Under the pieces are notes generated by a model that was given only the letters and a program-made list of their open reading frames with translations, was not told the DNA's origin and ran no database searches. From NCBI GenBank assembly GCA_023269615.1, contig JAHFSY010000017.1:1-64000 (forward strand): a DNA stretch of 64,000 nt, in the 5' to 3' direction. Each line of letters begins with the position of its first letter. Position 1 is the first letter of the stretch. The translations under genes and the position numbers were made by a program. Of the stretch, positions 9,038-18,107 are shown in pieces. Source of the stretch: Verrucomicrobiota bacterium. GTDB lineage: Bacteria; Verrucomicrobiota; Verrucomicrobiia; JABWAM01.

Positions 9038-9877
9038 TCAGCTTTGGCCGGCAGGGGATGCCTTTGAAACAACGCTCACCTTGAGCTCGCGGACGATTCC
9101 CATGAACGAAAGAATTTTCAGGCCGTAGTACGTCAGATCCAGTTCCCACCAGTAGAGGCCATGACGGGCGGACTTGGGGGCGTGATGATGGTTGTTATGC
9201 CAGTTCTCCCCGAATGTAAAAATGGAAAGCCACCATGTGTTGCGGCTGGATTCCCCGGTTTGATATCGACGGGTTCCGAACATGTGGCAAAATGAATTCA
9301 CCGCGAACGTTGCGTGGTAGAGAAGGACGGTTCCGAGGAAGAATCCCCAGATCAGGCCCATCCAGCCGAACCCCGCATAGCAGGCGATCGCCAGCAGGAT
9401 CGGGGGCAGCAGGTGATTCCTATCCAGCCAGACCAACTCGGGATACTTCAGCAGGTCCTTGACCATCTTGGGATTGTACGTGGCATGGTACTCGCGCGAG
9501 AGCATCCAGCCAATGTGCGACCAGTAAAAACCCTCGCGCTTCGCCGAGTGTATGTCCTGGTCGGTGTCCGAGTGAATGTGGTGATGACGGTGATGAGCCA
9601 CCCACCAGAGGACCCCTTTCTGAGCCGCCGTTCCGCCCACGAACGCCAGGCAGAACTGAACGACGCGGTTGGTCTTGAAGGAATGGTGCGCAAAATACCG
9701 GTGAAACCCAGCCGTGATCGCGAACATCCGTATCATGAAAAGAGCGAGCATCAAGCAAATGCCGATCCAGTTCACCGTGACGACGAAGACGAGAAGGGCG
9801 CCGATATGAATAGCGATGAAGAGAGTGGTTCCCCACGTCAGGTGAAACCGTTTGTCGAGGGCTTGTGTATTGTTCAT
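9038..9877 (-). CDS. Acyl-CoA/acyl-lipid delta-9 fatty acid desaturase
   Basis: A 279-residue integral-membrane di-iron enzyme that puts a double bond into saturated acyl chains. All three histidine boxes are present: HRYFAHH (59-65), HHRHHH (95-100) and HNNHHH (227-232). Hydrophobic spans lie between them. Length and boxes fit the stearoyl-CoA desaturase-like (OLE1/DesC) family. The start chosen is the ATG of MNNTQALDK. It is divergent from the DUF4159 gene across about 190 bp that should hold promoters for both, and it probably adjusts membrane fluidity. Confidence 0.92.
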   Translation of the reverse strand: MNNTQALDKRFHLTWGTTLFIAIHIGALLVFVVTVNWIGICLMLALFMIRMFAITAGFHRYFAHHSFKTNRVVQFCLAFVGGTAAQKGVLWWVAHHRHHHIHSDTDQDIHSAKREGFYWSHIGWMLSREYHATYNPKMVKDLLKYPELVWLDRNHLLPPILLAIACYAGFGWMGLIWGFFLGTVLLYHATFAVNSFCHMFGTRRYQTGESSRNTWWLSIFTFGENWHNNHHHAPKSARHGLYWWELDLTYYGLKILSFMGIVRELKVSVVSKASPAGQS

Positions 9878-10067
9878 GATGATTCGTGTGTTTCCAAATC
9901 ATCATTGCATCGAACCGACCTGCCTTACACCAAGGAGCGAAAACGACAATTGGTCGGTTCTGACTATAGGGCTATCCAGCAGAATGGCAAGTTGTTCCTT
10001 CATCTGAAGTGGCGATGAAAAGAATTGGAACCATTGCCAGAAAGCCGCATCATCCCTTGCGAATCGA

Positions 10068-10820
10068 ATGAGAATCATAAAGCCATTGCGGAGATTGGCG
10101 GCCGGATTGTTCGCCCTCTTTGCGCTCCATGGGGCCTTGGTCTCGGCTGCAGAGGAAGCGCCTTTCACGTTTGTGATGATCGAATACAGCGGCGGCTCCT
10201 GGAAGGATGTCCGCTCGGAGCAGGACCAGCATGTCAAATCCTTCATTCCCAATTTTTTGAAATGGCTGAATTCAAAGAAGCTGGTGTCGGCGAAGGAGCA
10301 GGTGGAGGTCCTGAAGCTCTCCGACCCGAGGATTTATGATTACCCGATGCTCTTCATGAACGGGCACTTCGCCTTTGAAATATCAGACCCGGAAAAGCAA
10401 AGCCTGAAGACGCACCTGGAGAGAGGCGGCTTTCTTTACATTGAGGATTGCGGCGGCACCCTTGCGGATCTGCAGGCGCACGGCAGTTTTGCAAAACAAA
10501 TCCACGAAGTCGTCCAGTCCATGTTTCCAGAGGGAAAATTCCAGGTGCTGCCAGTCAGCCACGACGTGTATCGTTTTCCCTTTGAATTTCCCAATGGCCT
10601 CCCGAACATTTACGGGCAGGAGAACGATCCGTCTCCGGAATCGCCCGCAAAACCGCGCAAGGGACAGGGCGGCGAGGGGTTTTATTATCGCGGAAGAATG
10701 ATCGCGTTTTTCAGCGACGCAGACACTTGCTGCGGCTGGAATTTCAACGGTTCGGAGCACTGGGGTGACACTCCATTCAAAGTGGGCGCCAACATCGTCA
10801 CCTATGCGCTGACGCATTGA
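10068..10820 (+). CDS. Exported DUF4159 domain protein
   Basis: A 250-residue protein with a signal peptide (basic MRIIKPLRRLA, hydrophobic core, AEEA cleavage region near residue 27-30). The rest fits DUF4159: an open TFVMIEYSGGSWKD start, YPMLFMNGHF, GGFLYIEDCGG and a late W-F-N region, resembling a glutamine-amidotransferase-like fold without a recognisable active cysteine. In the families I know, DUF4159 proteins are often near MoxR/VWA genes, but here the gene stands alone. Function unknown. Confidence 0.75.
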   Translation: MRIIKPLRRLAAGLFALFALHGALVSAAEEAPFTFVMIEYSGGSWKDVRSEQDQHVKSFIPNFLKWLNSKKLVSAKEQVEVLKLSDPRIYDYPMLFMNGHFAFEISDPEKQSLKTHLERGGFLYIEDCGGTLADLQAHGSFAKQIHEVVQSMFPEGKFQVLPVSHDVYRFPFEFPNGLPNIYGQENDPSPESPAKPRKGQGGEGFYYRGRMIAFFSDADTCCGWNFNGSEHWGDTPFKVGANIVTYALTH

Positions 10821-10836
10821 AGCTCCCGGCAGAGGT

Positions 10837-11033
10837 TCACGCAAAGACGCAAAGGCGCAAAGCCAACCCTTGATCCCAACTCCGCCATTTCGATTGAAAG
10901 CCTGGCTTTCAATCGAAATGGCGGAGTTGAATGCTGTTCAGAAATCTGCGTCCATCTGCGCAATCTGCGGAGAAACCGGGACAAAGGGCCTGCCAGTGTC
11001 TGGTAAACTTTGCGACTTTGCGTCTTTGCGTGA
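10837..11033. mobile_element. Geneless inverted-repeat element related to the GxxExxY cassette
   Basis: Inverted repeats of 26 bp (10837-10862 and 11008-11033, 25 of 26 matching) have the same sequence type as those around the GxxExxY cassette at 6709-7238 (TCACGCAAAGACGCAAAGGC at the left end). The interior contains no credible gene but holds a perfect 53-bp palindrome. It resembles a MITE or a decayed cassette and lies between the convergent DUF4159 and methyltransferase genes. Confidence 0.6.
10877..10929. repeat. Perfect 26-bp-arm palindrome
   Basis: Arms 10877-10902 and 10904-10929 are exactly complementary with a single T between them; the left arm starts CAACTCCGCCATTTCGATTG. As RNA this would be a very stable hairpin. 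It may end transcription from both sides, or be the core of the surrounding element. Confidence 0.8.
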
Positions 11034-11058
11034 AACTCCTCCGACCATCCGGCAGATC

Positions 11059-11871
11059 TCAGGGCTTCCTCATGACGAACAGCATGTATTGCATCTCCCG
11101 CTTCCTGAAATATTCGTACACGCTGGAACCCTTCATGCCGGCAAAATCGAGGAACGGCTTCACAAGCGCCTTCGGGACGGACTCCTGGATGATCTGCATC
11201 TTCCGCTGATTGTCGGCGTCGAGCGCCGCGAGCACGTTCGGGGTGATTTCGCGCTGCTCCACGATCCCCATGCCCGAGTCTTTCAACAGCGCGATCCAAG
11301 GTTCGACCTGGTCGCTGCTCCGAAAGTCGGCATGGACAAACAAACCGCCGGGACGCAGAACTCTGCGGACTTCCGAGAAGAAAGCTGCGAGGTTGCCGTA
11401 GCAGTGGGAGGATTCGACATTGAGGACGACATCGAAGGCTTCTTCAGAGAAGGGGAGCGCTTCTGCGTCGCCCTGACGAAAGGAAAGTCCCTTCACGTGG
11501 TGAACACGGTTGCAGTATGCAACAGCCTTTTCAGAATAATCCAGGCCCGTGGTGCTTTTTGGATGGAAATAGCGCTGGATGTACGAGGCGCCCCCACCCC
11601 GGCCACTGCCCACTTCCAGCACATCCCTGCCCCCAAGAGGCGTCTGGCCCACCACCATGTGGTAAAGCTGGATCGAGTAGCGGTCTGCCTCGTCTTCGGA
11701 TTCGAGCGGGATGGCCAGCGGCTTGTCGAAGGACTCGTAGCCGTAGTTCATGAAAGTCCATGGACGTTTCGGATTAATCCCCGCAAGAAACTGATACCAG
11801 CGTTTCCATAGAAGCTTTCGTAACACGGGCACCCGGCAGAGCGTTGCGAACGCGTTGGCAAGAATGGGCAT
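11059..11871 (-). CDS. SAM-dependent class I methyltransferase
   Basis: A 270-residue Rossmann-fold methyltransferase. Motif I is LEVGSGRGGG (85-94), an acidic GLDYSEKAV follows, then QGDAEALPF, and the post-motif EVRRVLRPGGLFVHADF. The C-terminal tail is rich in aromatic and basic residues. The pattern is closest to the small-molecule methyltransferases that act on lipids, quinones or polyketides; the substrate is not deducible. Its neighbours give no pathway. Confidence 0.8.
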   Translation of the reverse strand: MPILANAFATLCRVPVLRKLLWKRWYQFLAGINPKRPWTFMNYGYESFDKPLAIPLESEDEADRYSIQLYHMVVGQTPLGGRDVLEVGSGRGGGASYIQRYFHPKSTTGLDYSEKAVAYCNRVHHVKGLSFRQGDAEALPFSEEAFDVVLNVESSHCYGNLAAFFSEVRRVLRPGGLFVHADFRSSDQVEPWIALLKDSGMGIVEQREITPNVLAALDADNQRKMQIIQESVPKALVKPFLDFAGMKGSSVYEYFRKREMQYMLFVMRKP

Positions 11872-12038
11872 CTCGAATCATCCCATGCCCGACGGGACAG
11901 GAAAGCAAACTCAAAAGCCGGCCACCGCCCGGTCCATGTTAAAAACTTTTAACTCGGATTTAATGCCCGGTTAAAGTCGTGGAATTACGCTGTCGTCATG
12001 ATCACTGAAAAATCTTTGGTCGAACACGAAACGATTCC

Positions 12039-12230
12039 ATGAAAAACAGGAAAAAATCACGTTTGAATTCCATCATCGACCTGCTCGTGGCGCAGATCAA
12101 GTCGAGCCACAAGGAGCAACGCGCGATGATGTCGGCGGCCTACGCTGAGGCCGCGGCCGTGCTTAAAAACAGGCTGTCCGCCACCCCCAGGCGAAAGAAG
12201 GAAGGTCTTCACCAATTTTCCAGCTACTGA
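12039..12230 (+). CDS. Possible small basic protein
   Basis: A 63-residue frame starting MKNRKKSRLNSIID, helical and very basic at both ends. It is preceded by an AT-richer stretch (11940-12030) that could hold a promoter. No domain is recognised and no ribosome-binding site is convincing, so it may not be real. Confidence 0.3.
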   Translation: MKNRKKSRLNSIIDLLVAQIKSSHKEQRAMMSAAYAEAAAVLKNRLSATPRRKKEGLHQFSSY

Positions 12231-12258
12231 TTCCGTCAAGGGACAAGGCTGGACGGAA

Positions 12259-12431
12259 CAGGGCTTACGTATTTGGACTCCGAGGTTCTTCCAAATCTGG
12301 ATGCGGGGTGGTTGCCTTGTGCTTTTTGTGCCTCTTTGCGGCCAATCCGTCTGTTCGGCACGTGGAAAATGGCCACAAAAAGGCGCAAGAGGCGCAAGAA
12401 TGACGAGCCGATTCCAAATGCGTAAGCCCTG
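12259..12431. repeat. Nested inverted-repeat element upstream of the LacI gene
   Basis: Outer arms of 19 bp (12259-12277 and 12413-12431, 18 of 19 matching, left arm CAGGGCTTACGTATTTGGA) enclose inner arms of 28 bp (12317-12344 and 12370-12397, 22 of 28 matching; the right arm reads TGGCCACAAAAAGGCGCAAG). There is no gene inside. Together with the AT-rich tract it fills the 383 bp between the small frame ending at 12230 and the LacI-type gene. Confidence 0.6.
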
Positions 12432-12540
12432 CTGGACGGAAGGCCGCGCCCACGTTACGCGCACGCAAAAATAAGAGAGATCGGGGCGACCAGATTGCGG
12501 TGCCGGCCTGCTTCAAACATAAAACAATCCCACCCACTGT

Positions 12541-12612
12541 TTAAATTTTATTGAATAAATAAAATTATTTTAAGTTATTGCATTATTTTTTAAAACATGT
12601 ACTCTGCAACGC
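12541..12612 (+). promoter_or_regulatory. AT-rich putative promoter of the LacI-led locus
   Basis: A strongly AT-rich tract in a GC-rich neighbourhood, with runs such as TTGAATAAATAAAATTATTT and TTATTGCATTATTTTTTAA, ends just before the GTG start at 12613. It is the likely promoter and autoregulatory region. No symmetric LacI-type operator could be singled out by eye. Confidence 0.35.
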
Positions 12613-14412
12613 GTGAACAAGGAAAAATCACTCAAGGTGACGCTGGCGGACGTGGCGCGGGAAGCATGCGTTTCGCTTGCCACCACCTCTCTTGCGTTGC
12701 GCAACAGCACGCGGATCGCCCTGGAGACGCGAGAGCGGGTTGTGAAGGCCTCGGAGCGGGTGGGATATTCCACGAATCAACGGGGTGGTGACTCCCGTCG
12801 GATCAATGTCTTCAAGGGGAAACCGCAGGCCCACAATTTTGGGTTTGCGCTCGTCGGAGGAGACCTGACGCATCCTTTCTATACGATCCCCTTTCATGCC
12901 ACGGCACGGGAGGCGGCACGGGGCGGGCAGCACATTTTTTGTTATCCCCTCGTTGAGGAAGATTCCGAGGCGGACACCTTGATGTTCCTGGAATCATCGG
13001 AATGCAGCGGGTTCCTTCTGATGGGTGTGGTGAAAGATCGACATTATGAGCTCCTGCAAAAAACAGGCCGTCCCATCCTGGTGCTTGGCGATCATCAAAT
13101 TTCCAAGCCGGTCCATCAGGTGACGTTTAATGATTTCCAGGCAGGTCGCGCCGCCGTCCGTCACCTGGCGGCTCTCGGCCATCGTCGGATCGCTTTCATT
13201 TCAGAAAACATTGATTTTTTCCATCGTCAGGAATGGCTGCGGGGTTACCGTGAGGAAATGAAGGCGCTTGGCATTCCCGTCACCCAGGGCATGGTCCAGA
13301 CCCGCATGAAAACCACCCCTCATCTGGATGTCATCAAACCCCTTTTCGAAAGAGAGATGGCGCCGACCGCGGTCGTGGCCACATCCCACGGAGAGGGGAT
13401 GGATGTCGTGCGATATTGCAGGGACGTTGGATTGAGCGTCCCGGCGGATATCAGTGTTCTCATTTTGGGAATGGTGCGGCGGGATCTTCATCGGGAGCCC
13501 CTGACTTGCATCGAAACCTCCGTTGAGGAGGAGGGACGGTTGGGGATGAAACGTTTGCGCGAGATGGTCGTCGAGCCTCATGAAACTCCGTACTCGCTGG
13601 TCCTGAATCCATCCCTCGTGGATCACGGAAGTTGCGGGCCTGTGCGCGCATCAAGTCCGAAACAGCACCAAAAAGCATTCACGCTTGTCGAGCTGTTGGT
13701 TGTGCTGGCGATCATTTCGATTCTCGCAGCGCTCCTGTTACCGGCCTTGAGGCGCGCAAAACAGACCGCCCGCCAGATCATATGCATCAACGACGTCCGA
13801 CAGCTTGTCGTGGGGCTCCAGCTTTACGTCAACGATCATAATGGCGTCTTCCCGTTGTGTGCCGCCGGCAGCTATGACTACTGGGGGTGGATCGCCCAGT
13901 TGGCGCCTTACGAGAATGTAGAAACCAATGCTGCTTACGCTTACAACGTTCCATCCACTTCGGTATTTTTTTGTCCCATCAAGACAACCGGGACATGGGC
14001 CGCTCCCAACGATTACCGATGGCCTTATGCCATGAACCGTGAGTTGCGGCAGCGGCCTGGCGGGCCGAACACATTTTCGGCTGCAGATCAAGTGAACATC
14101 AGTGATATCAAGGATCACGGCAAAACGATGGCATTCACTGAAAACGGATATTATGCATCCGTGGTCATCAATTACACGTTTCTTGACTACGGCCTTTGGG
14201 GTTATCCCACCCTTCCCGTACCGTCGGCGTCAGGCCCTGCCCATGGCGGCAAGGGCCTCCCGTTCGCCTACCTGGATGGACACGCTGAATTTTGGTCGCG
14301 AATACCGAACTATGCCACATACCACTTCGACACAACAAATCCGGGTCCAGAGTGGCCTTGGGCTTACAAGGCGTTCTGGGGGGGGAACTCTCCCTCGTTT
14401 GCGCCATACTAA
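12613..14412 (+). CDS. LacI-type regulator in frame with a prepilin-like protein
   Basis: One uninterrupted frame of 599 residues carries two unrelated parts. Residues 9-55 are a LacI helix-turn-helix (VTLADVAREACVSLATTSLA) and about 75-340 are the periplasmic-binding-like sensor domain, ending where LacI proteins normally end. Without a stop, a type IV prepilin/pseudopilin follows: PKQHQKA|FTLVELLVV, with cleavage expected after A355 and the +5 glutamate at E360. The DUF1559-like body has the usual late LDGHAEFW motif. An in-frame GTG at 13642 (codon 344) would give a separate 256-residue pseudopilin with a 12-residue leader, so this may be two overlapping products, a stop-loss fusion or a sequence error. 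It heads the carbohydrate locus. Confidence 0.75.
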   Translation: MNKEKSLKVTLADVAREACVSLATTSLALRNSTRIALETRERVVKASERVGYSTNQRGGDSRRINVFKGKPQAHNFGFALVGGDLTHPFYTIPFHATAREAARGGQHIFCYPLVEEDSEADTLMFLESSECSGFLLMGVVKDRHYELLQKTGRPILVLGDHQISKPVHQVTFNDFQAGRAAVRHLAALGHRRIAFISENIDFFHRQEWLRGYREEMKALGIPVTQGMVQTRMKTTPHLDVIKPLFEREMAPTAVVATSHGEGMDVVRYCRDVGLSVPADISVLILGMVRRDLHREPLTCIETSVEEEGRLGMKRLREMVVEPHETPYSLVLNPSLVDHGSCGPVRASSPKQHQKAFTLVELLVVLAIISILAALLLPALRRAKQTARQIICINDVRQLVVGLQLYVNDHNGVFPLCAAGSYDYWGWIAQLAPYENVETNAAYAYNVPSTSVFFCPIKTTGTWAAPNDYRWPYAMNRELRQRPGGPNTFSAADQVNISDIKDHGKTMAFTENGYYASVVINYTFLDYGLWGYPTLPVPSASGPAHGGKGLPFAYLDGHAEFWSRIPNYATYHFDTTNPGPEWPWAYKAFWGGNSPSFAPY

Positions 14413-14454
14413 TAGACAAGGTTCATCCGACCACACCCTCACCTCGAAAACTCC

Positions 14455-15243
14455 ATGCTGACAAACGACCAGGTCTCCCAATTCAAATCGCGCGGTTTTT
14501 TAAAATCCAACAGGTTGCTGAACGACCCTCAGATTGAAGAACTCCGGGAGGAACTGGCACGCGTTGTTCGGGACAAGGACTCAAAAACACCCCAGCCCTT
14601 CCGAATTGTCAACCTCACCGGGAATCCAGATGCCCCCGTCTGGCAGATTGTCAATATCTGGGAAGCGAGCGAGCCGTACCGCCGCCTGGTTTTCAACACC
14701 CAACTGGTTGAGGAAGTTGCCCAGCTAAGCGGAACGAACCAGATCCGCATCTGGCATGACCAGATCCAGTTCAAACCAGCCGTCAGCGGCGGCGTCACCG
14801 CATGGCACCAGGATCATCCTTATTGGGATATCATCCAGCCCGCATCGCAGGTGACAGCATGGGTCGCCCTGGACGATGCGGATGAGGACAACGGTTGCAT
14901 GAGCATGGTTCCAGGCTCCCATCTCTGGGGAAATCAGATTCGGTTTCTCGAAACACAGAAGGATTTCAACGGCTTGCCCTCCCGGTTTGAGGATCACGCG
15001 TTGGAGGTGTGCCGCTGCCCGGTGCGAAAGGGCGAAGTTCACTTCCACCACGCATTGACATGGCACGGCTCCCATGCCAACAAGAGCGGCCGCCCGCGCC
15101 GGGCGCTCGCGATGCACTACATGACCGAGGATACCCGCTTTATGGCCGGCGGAATTCATCCATTGAAACCCCGCGTCAAGGTTGCGGACGGGGAGAAGTT
15201 GCAGGGGGAGCATTTCCCCGTTGTCTGGAAGAAAGCCTCCTGA
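14455..15243 (+). CDS. Phytanoyl-CoA dioxygenase (PhyH) family protein
   Basis: A 262-residue Fe(II)/2-oxoglutarate-dependent oxygenase. The iron triad is H118-x-D120 (AWHQDHPYWD) and H204 (ALTWHGSHANK), and R216 could hold 2-oxoglutarate. MVPGSHLWG is a typical PhyH segment. Such enzymes hydroxylate small organic substrates; in a locus with Gfo/Idh/MocA and glycosidase-like genes, a sugar-derived substrate is plausible but unproved. The next gene starts 15 bp after its stop, which supports an operon. Confidence 0.88.
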   Translation: MLTNDQVSQFKSRGFLKSNRLLNDPQIEELREELARVVRDKDSKTPQPFRIVNLTGNPDAPVWQIVNIWEASEPYRRLVFNTQLVEEVAQLSGTNQIRIWHDQIQFKPAVSGGVTAWHQDHPYWDIIQPASQVTAWVALDDADEDNGCMSMVPGSHLWGNQIRFLETQKDFNGLPSRFEDHALEVCRCPVRKGEVHFHHALTWHGSHANKSGRPRRALAMHYMTEDTRFMAGGIHPLKPRVKVADGEKLQGEHFPVVWKKAS

Positions 15244-15258
15244 GTAAACTCAACACTC

Positions 15259-16509
15259 ATGGCTTCATCACAGAAAACCTACGCCCTCGTGGGCTGCGGC
15301 GGGCGCGGGCTCTACATGTACATCACCGCGATCGTCAAAAACTTCCAGAAGACCGCCCGCCTGGTCGGGCTTTGCGACGTGAACCAGGGCCGCATGGATT
15401 ACTGCAACCGCAGCCTCCAGACAAACATTCCCACGTTCACGGATTTCGACCAGATGATGAAGCAGGCCAGGCCGGATGTGGTGATCGTCACCACCAAGGA
15501 TTCGATGCATCACGAATTCATCCTGCGCGCGTTCGAGCACGGCTGCGATGCCATCAGCGAGAAGCCGATGACGATTGATGACGGGAAATGCCGGGCAATC
15601 CTTGCCGCCGAAAAGAAGACCGGGCGAAAGGTGACCGTCACGTTCAACTATCGCTTCGCCCCATACGTCACAAAAATCCGCGAGCTGATCGCACAGGGCG
15701 CCATCGGCCGGGTGCTTTCCGTGGATTTTGATTACAAGCTGAACCGGAGCCATGGCGCCGACTACTTCCGCCGATGGCACCGCCGCAAGGAAAACTCGGG
15801 GGGGCTTCTCGTGCACAAAAGCACACACCATTTCGATCTCGTCAACTGGTGGATCGGCCAGGAGCCCGTCGAGGTGTTTGCCCTGGGCTCGCGCCAGTTT
15901 TACGGGCCCACGCGCAAGGAGCGCGGCGAGCGCTGCCTGACATGCGACCACAAAAAAACCTGCGAGTTCTATTTCGACATCAACGCCCCGGTGGACGCGG
16001 GCACGATGATCTTTGAATTCGGCGAACTCTACGCGAAGGTCGAGCAGTACGACGGCTATTTTCGCGACCGGTGCGTCTTCTCCGATGATATCAACATCGA
16101 GGACACCATGAATCTCACCGTGCGCTATTCGGGCGGCACCCAGATGTCGTATTCCCTCAACGCCCATTGCACGTATGAAGGATGGAAAATCGCATTCAAT
16201 GGAACCGAGGGTCGTCTCGAAGCCGCCGAGGGGCACGGCGGGCCGTTTGTCCCATCGGACACCCAGAACATCGTCGTGCATCGCTGGAACAAGCCTTCGG
16301 AAACAATCCCGGTCACCGCCGAGCTTTACGATCATGGCGGAGGCGATCACCGCCTGCTCAACATGCTGTTCGACGGCCCACGACCCGATCCTCTCGGTCA
16401 CATGGCGACTTCGCACGCGGGCGCGATGTCCATCCTCACGGGAATTGCCGCCAACCATTCCATCGCCGAGGGCAGACCCATCGAAATCTCCCGTCTTCTC
16501 CGGGGTTGA
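15259..16509 (+). CDS. Gfo/Idh/MocA-family NAD(P)-dependent oxidoreductase
   Basis: A 416-residue sugar/cyclitol dehydrogenase-type protein. The nucleotide-binding loop is VGCGGRGLYMY at the N-terminus, and the family hallmark EKP occurs in ISEKPMTID about residue 98. The C-terminal alpha/beta domain holds a cluster CLTCDHKKTC that may bind metal, seen in some verrucomicrobial and planctomycete members. It probably oxidises or reduces a carbohydrate released in this locus. It follows the PhyH gene closely. Confidence 0.88.
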   Translation: MASSQKTYALVGCGGRGLYMYITAIVKNFQKTARLVGLCDVNQGRMDYCNRSLQTNIPTFTDFDQMMKQARPDVVIVTTKDSMHHEFILRAFEHGCDAISEKPMTIDDGKCRAILAAEKKTGRKVTVTFNYRFAPYVTKIRELIAQGAIGRVLSVDFDYKLNRSHGADYFRRWHRRKENSGGLLVHKSTHHFDLVNWWIGQEPVEVFALGSRQFYGPTRKERGERCLTCDHKKTCEFYFDINAPVDAGTMIFEFGELYAKVEQYDGYFRDRCVFSDDINIEDTMNLTVRYSGGTQMSYSLNAHCTYEGWKIAFNGTEGRLEAAEGHGGPFVPSDTQNIVVHRWNKPSETIPVTAELYDHGGGDHRLLNMLFDGPRPDPLGHMATSHAGAMSILTGIAANHSIAEGRPIEISRLLRG

Positions 16510-16586
16510 GCCAATCTCATGAGCCAGTCTTTTTTGGATTGTTTTAACACCCGGTCAGGTTCTCATTATCCAGAGGGAAACATGTC

Positions 16587-18104
16587 ATGATCACAAAAGG
16601 TTATCTTGAAGGTGAACCGTTGCGAATTGGAGGAGAAGCCCAGCTCCTCCTGGACGATGCACTCGTTGAGGACCGGATGTTCCTCCGCCGGGTCCTGTAC
16701 AAAACCGTCAAGTACGAGCACAACCCCATTCTCACCCGCACCCGTCCCTGGGAGGGCGACAGCGTGCAGGCGCCGCTCGTGGTCTGGGACCCGGAGCGGG
16801 AACGCTACCGCATGTGGTACACCTGCACCAATCAAAGCAATTATTTCGGCGGCGGCCTCGTTTACTATCTCGCCCATGCGGAAAGCGAGGACGGGTTTCA
16901 TTGGGAGAAACCACTGATGGACCAGTTCCCCGTCGGGCCGCATCGCAGGACCAACGTGGTTTATACCGGTGCCCATGCCGACCCGAAAAGTAACAAAAGA
17001 ATATTTGCGCCAGGATTGGTGTTCCACGACACGGAGGAGAAAGATCCGCAGAAACGCTTCAAGATGATCGGGCTGGACGGGCGCCCCAACCCAAAGCACG
17101 GCGGCGAAGTGAACACCGAACCCAACCTGATCTGTTCTCCAGACGGCCTGCATTGGACATTACAGGGAAACAAATCCATTTTGGATCACCACAGTGATTG
17201 CGCCAACCTGGTCGTTTACGACCCGGCCGCCAAGCGGTGGTTGCTCTATTGCCGTCCCCCCATGTACTCCTCCGGCCTGGACGAATGGAGCACACGGCGT
17301 CACCACCGCCGTCGCGTGGCGGTCATGGTAAGTTATGACTTCGTCCATTGGTCGTACCCGCGCACGGTTCTTTATGCCGATGAGGATGCGAGGGATCTTC
17401 CGGACATCGACCACATCACGGTATTCCGTCGGGGCAGCCATTTCATCATGCTCTATGCGGCGATGGATGGCGGCGGTCGTGCCCGCTGGAACGCCAAGCT
17501 TGCCTCCAGCACGGATGGAGTTCACTGGGAACGATTTCACACGCGGGAAAACTTCATCCCATCCGGCGCTGACGGGGCTTGGGATGCCGGGATCCTTCCC
17601 TGTGGCGCCGCGGTTCCAAGCGGGGACAAGTTGTTGCTCTATTACTCGGGGGTGAACATGGGGCAGCATGAATTTCTCTCATCCCAGTCGGAGTGCCGCA
17701 GCGGAGGAGGTGTGGCCATCATGGCAAAAGACCGTTTCGTGGCACAGCGGGCGGGAGACCAGACGGGATACCTGCTCAGCCGGGAGATTCTCATTGAAGG
17801 CAACACCCTGCGGCTCAACATGGCGGCCGAGCATATCGCATTCTGCCGCGGGTGCGTGCGGGTTTCGGTATGCCGGCATCCGCCGATCGGGGAACATGCA
17901 GACTACTACTTCCAGGAGAAGGGTTACACCTATCGCTACGAAGGGTTCGGCTTTGATGACTGCATTCCCCTCGAATGCGACAACCTCAGCGCCAAGGTAA
18001 GCTGGAAGGAAAAGGATCTCTCCGCCCTGCAAGGCAAGCCTGCCTATCTTCGTTTCGAAATCAGGAATGCGGACCTGTTCAGCTTCAGCATCACCAAGGA
18101 GTGA
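16587..18104 (+). CDS. Glycoside hydrolase-like five-bladed propeller protein (GH43/GH32 superfamily)
   Basis: A 505-residue protein with no signal peptide. Its central part repeats WDPERERYRMWYTC, GLVYYLAHAESEDGFHWE and ASSTDGVHWERF-type blades, the pattern of GH32/GH43/GH130-like beta-propellers. DDALVEDRMFL near residue 28 and DPKS/GRPNPKHGG segments could carry acidic active-site residues, but I cannot assign catalysts. It stops three bases before the next start, so it is co-transcribed with the beta-helix gene. Confidence 0.7.
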   Translation: MITKGYLEGEPLRIGGEAQLLLDDALVEDRMFLRRVLYKTVKYEHNPILTRTRPWEGDSVQAPLVVWDPERERYRMWYTCTNQSNYFGGGLVYYLAHAESEDGFHWEKPLMDQFPVGPHRRTNVVYTGAHADPKSNKRIFAPGLVFHDTEEKDPQKRFKMIGLDGRPNPKHGGEVNTEPNLICSPDGLHWTLQGNKSILDHHSDCANLVVYDPAAKRWLLYCRPPMYSSGLDEWSTRRHHRRRVAVMVSYDFVHWSYPRTVLYADEDARDLPDIDHITVFRRGSHFIMLYAAMDGGGRARWNAKLASSTDGVHWERFHTRENFIPSGADGAWDAGILPCGAAVPSGDKLLLYYSGVNMGQHEFLSSQSECRSGGGVAIMAKDRFVAQRAGDQTGYLLSREILIEGNTLRLNMAAEHIAFCRGCVRVSVCRHPPIGEHADYYFQEKGYTYRYEGFGFDDCIPLECDNLSAKVSWKEKDLSALQGKPAYLRFEIRNADLFSFSITKE

Positions 18105-18107
18105 TGG

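Noticed and set aside
15268..16458. 396-codon minus-strand frame opposite the Gfo/Idh/MocA gene
   Set aside because: Shadow; the plus-strand protein has the nucleotide-binding loop and EKP motif.
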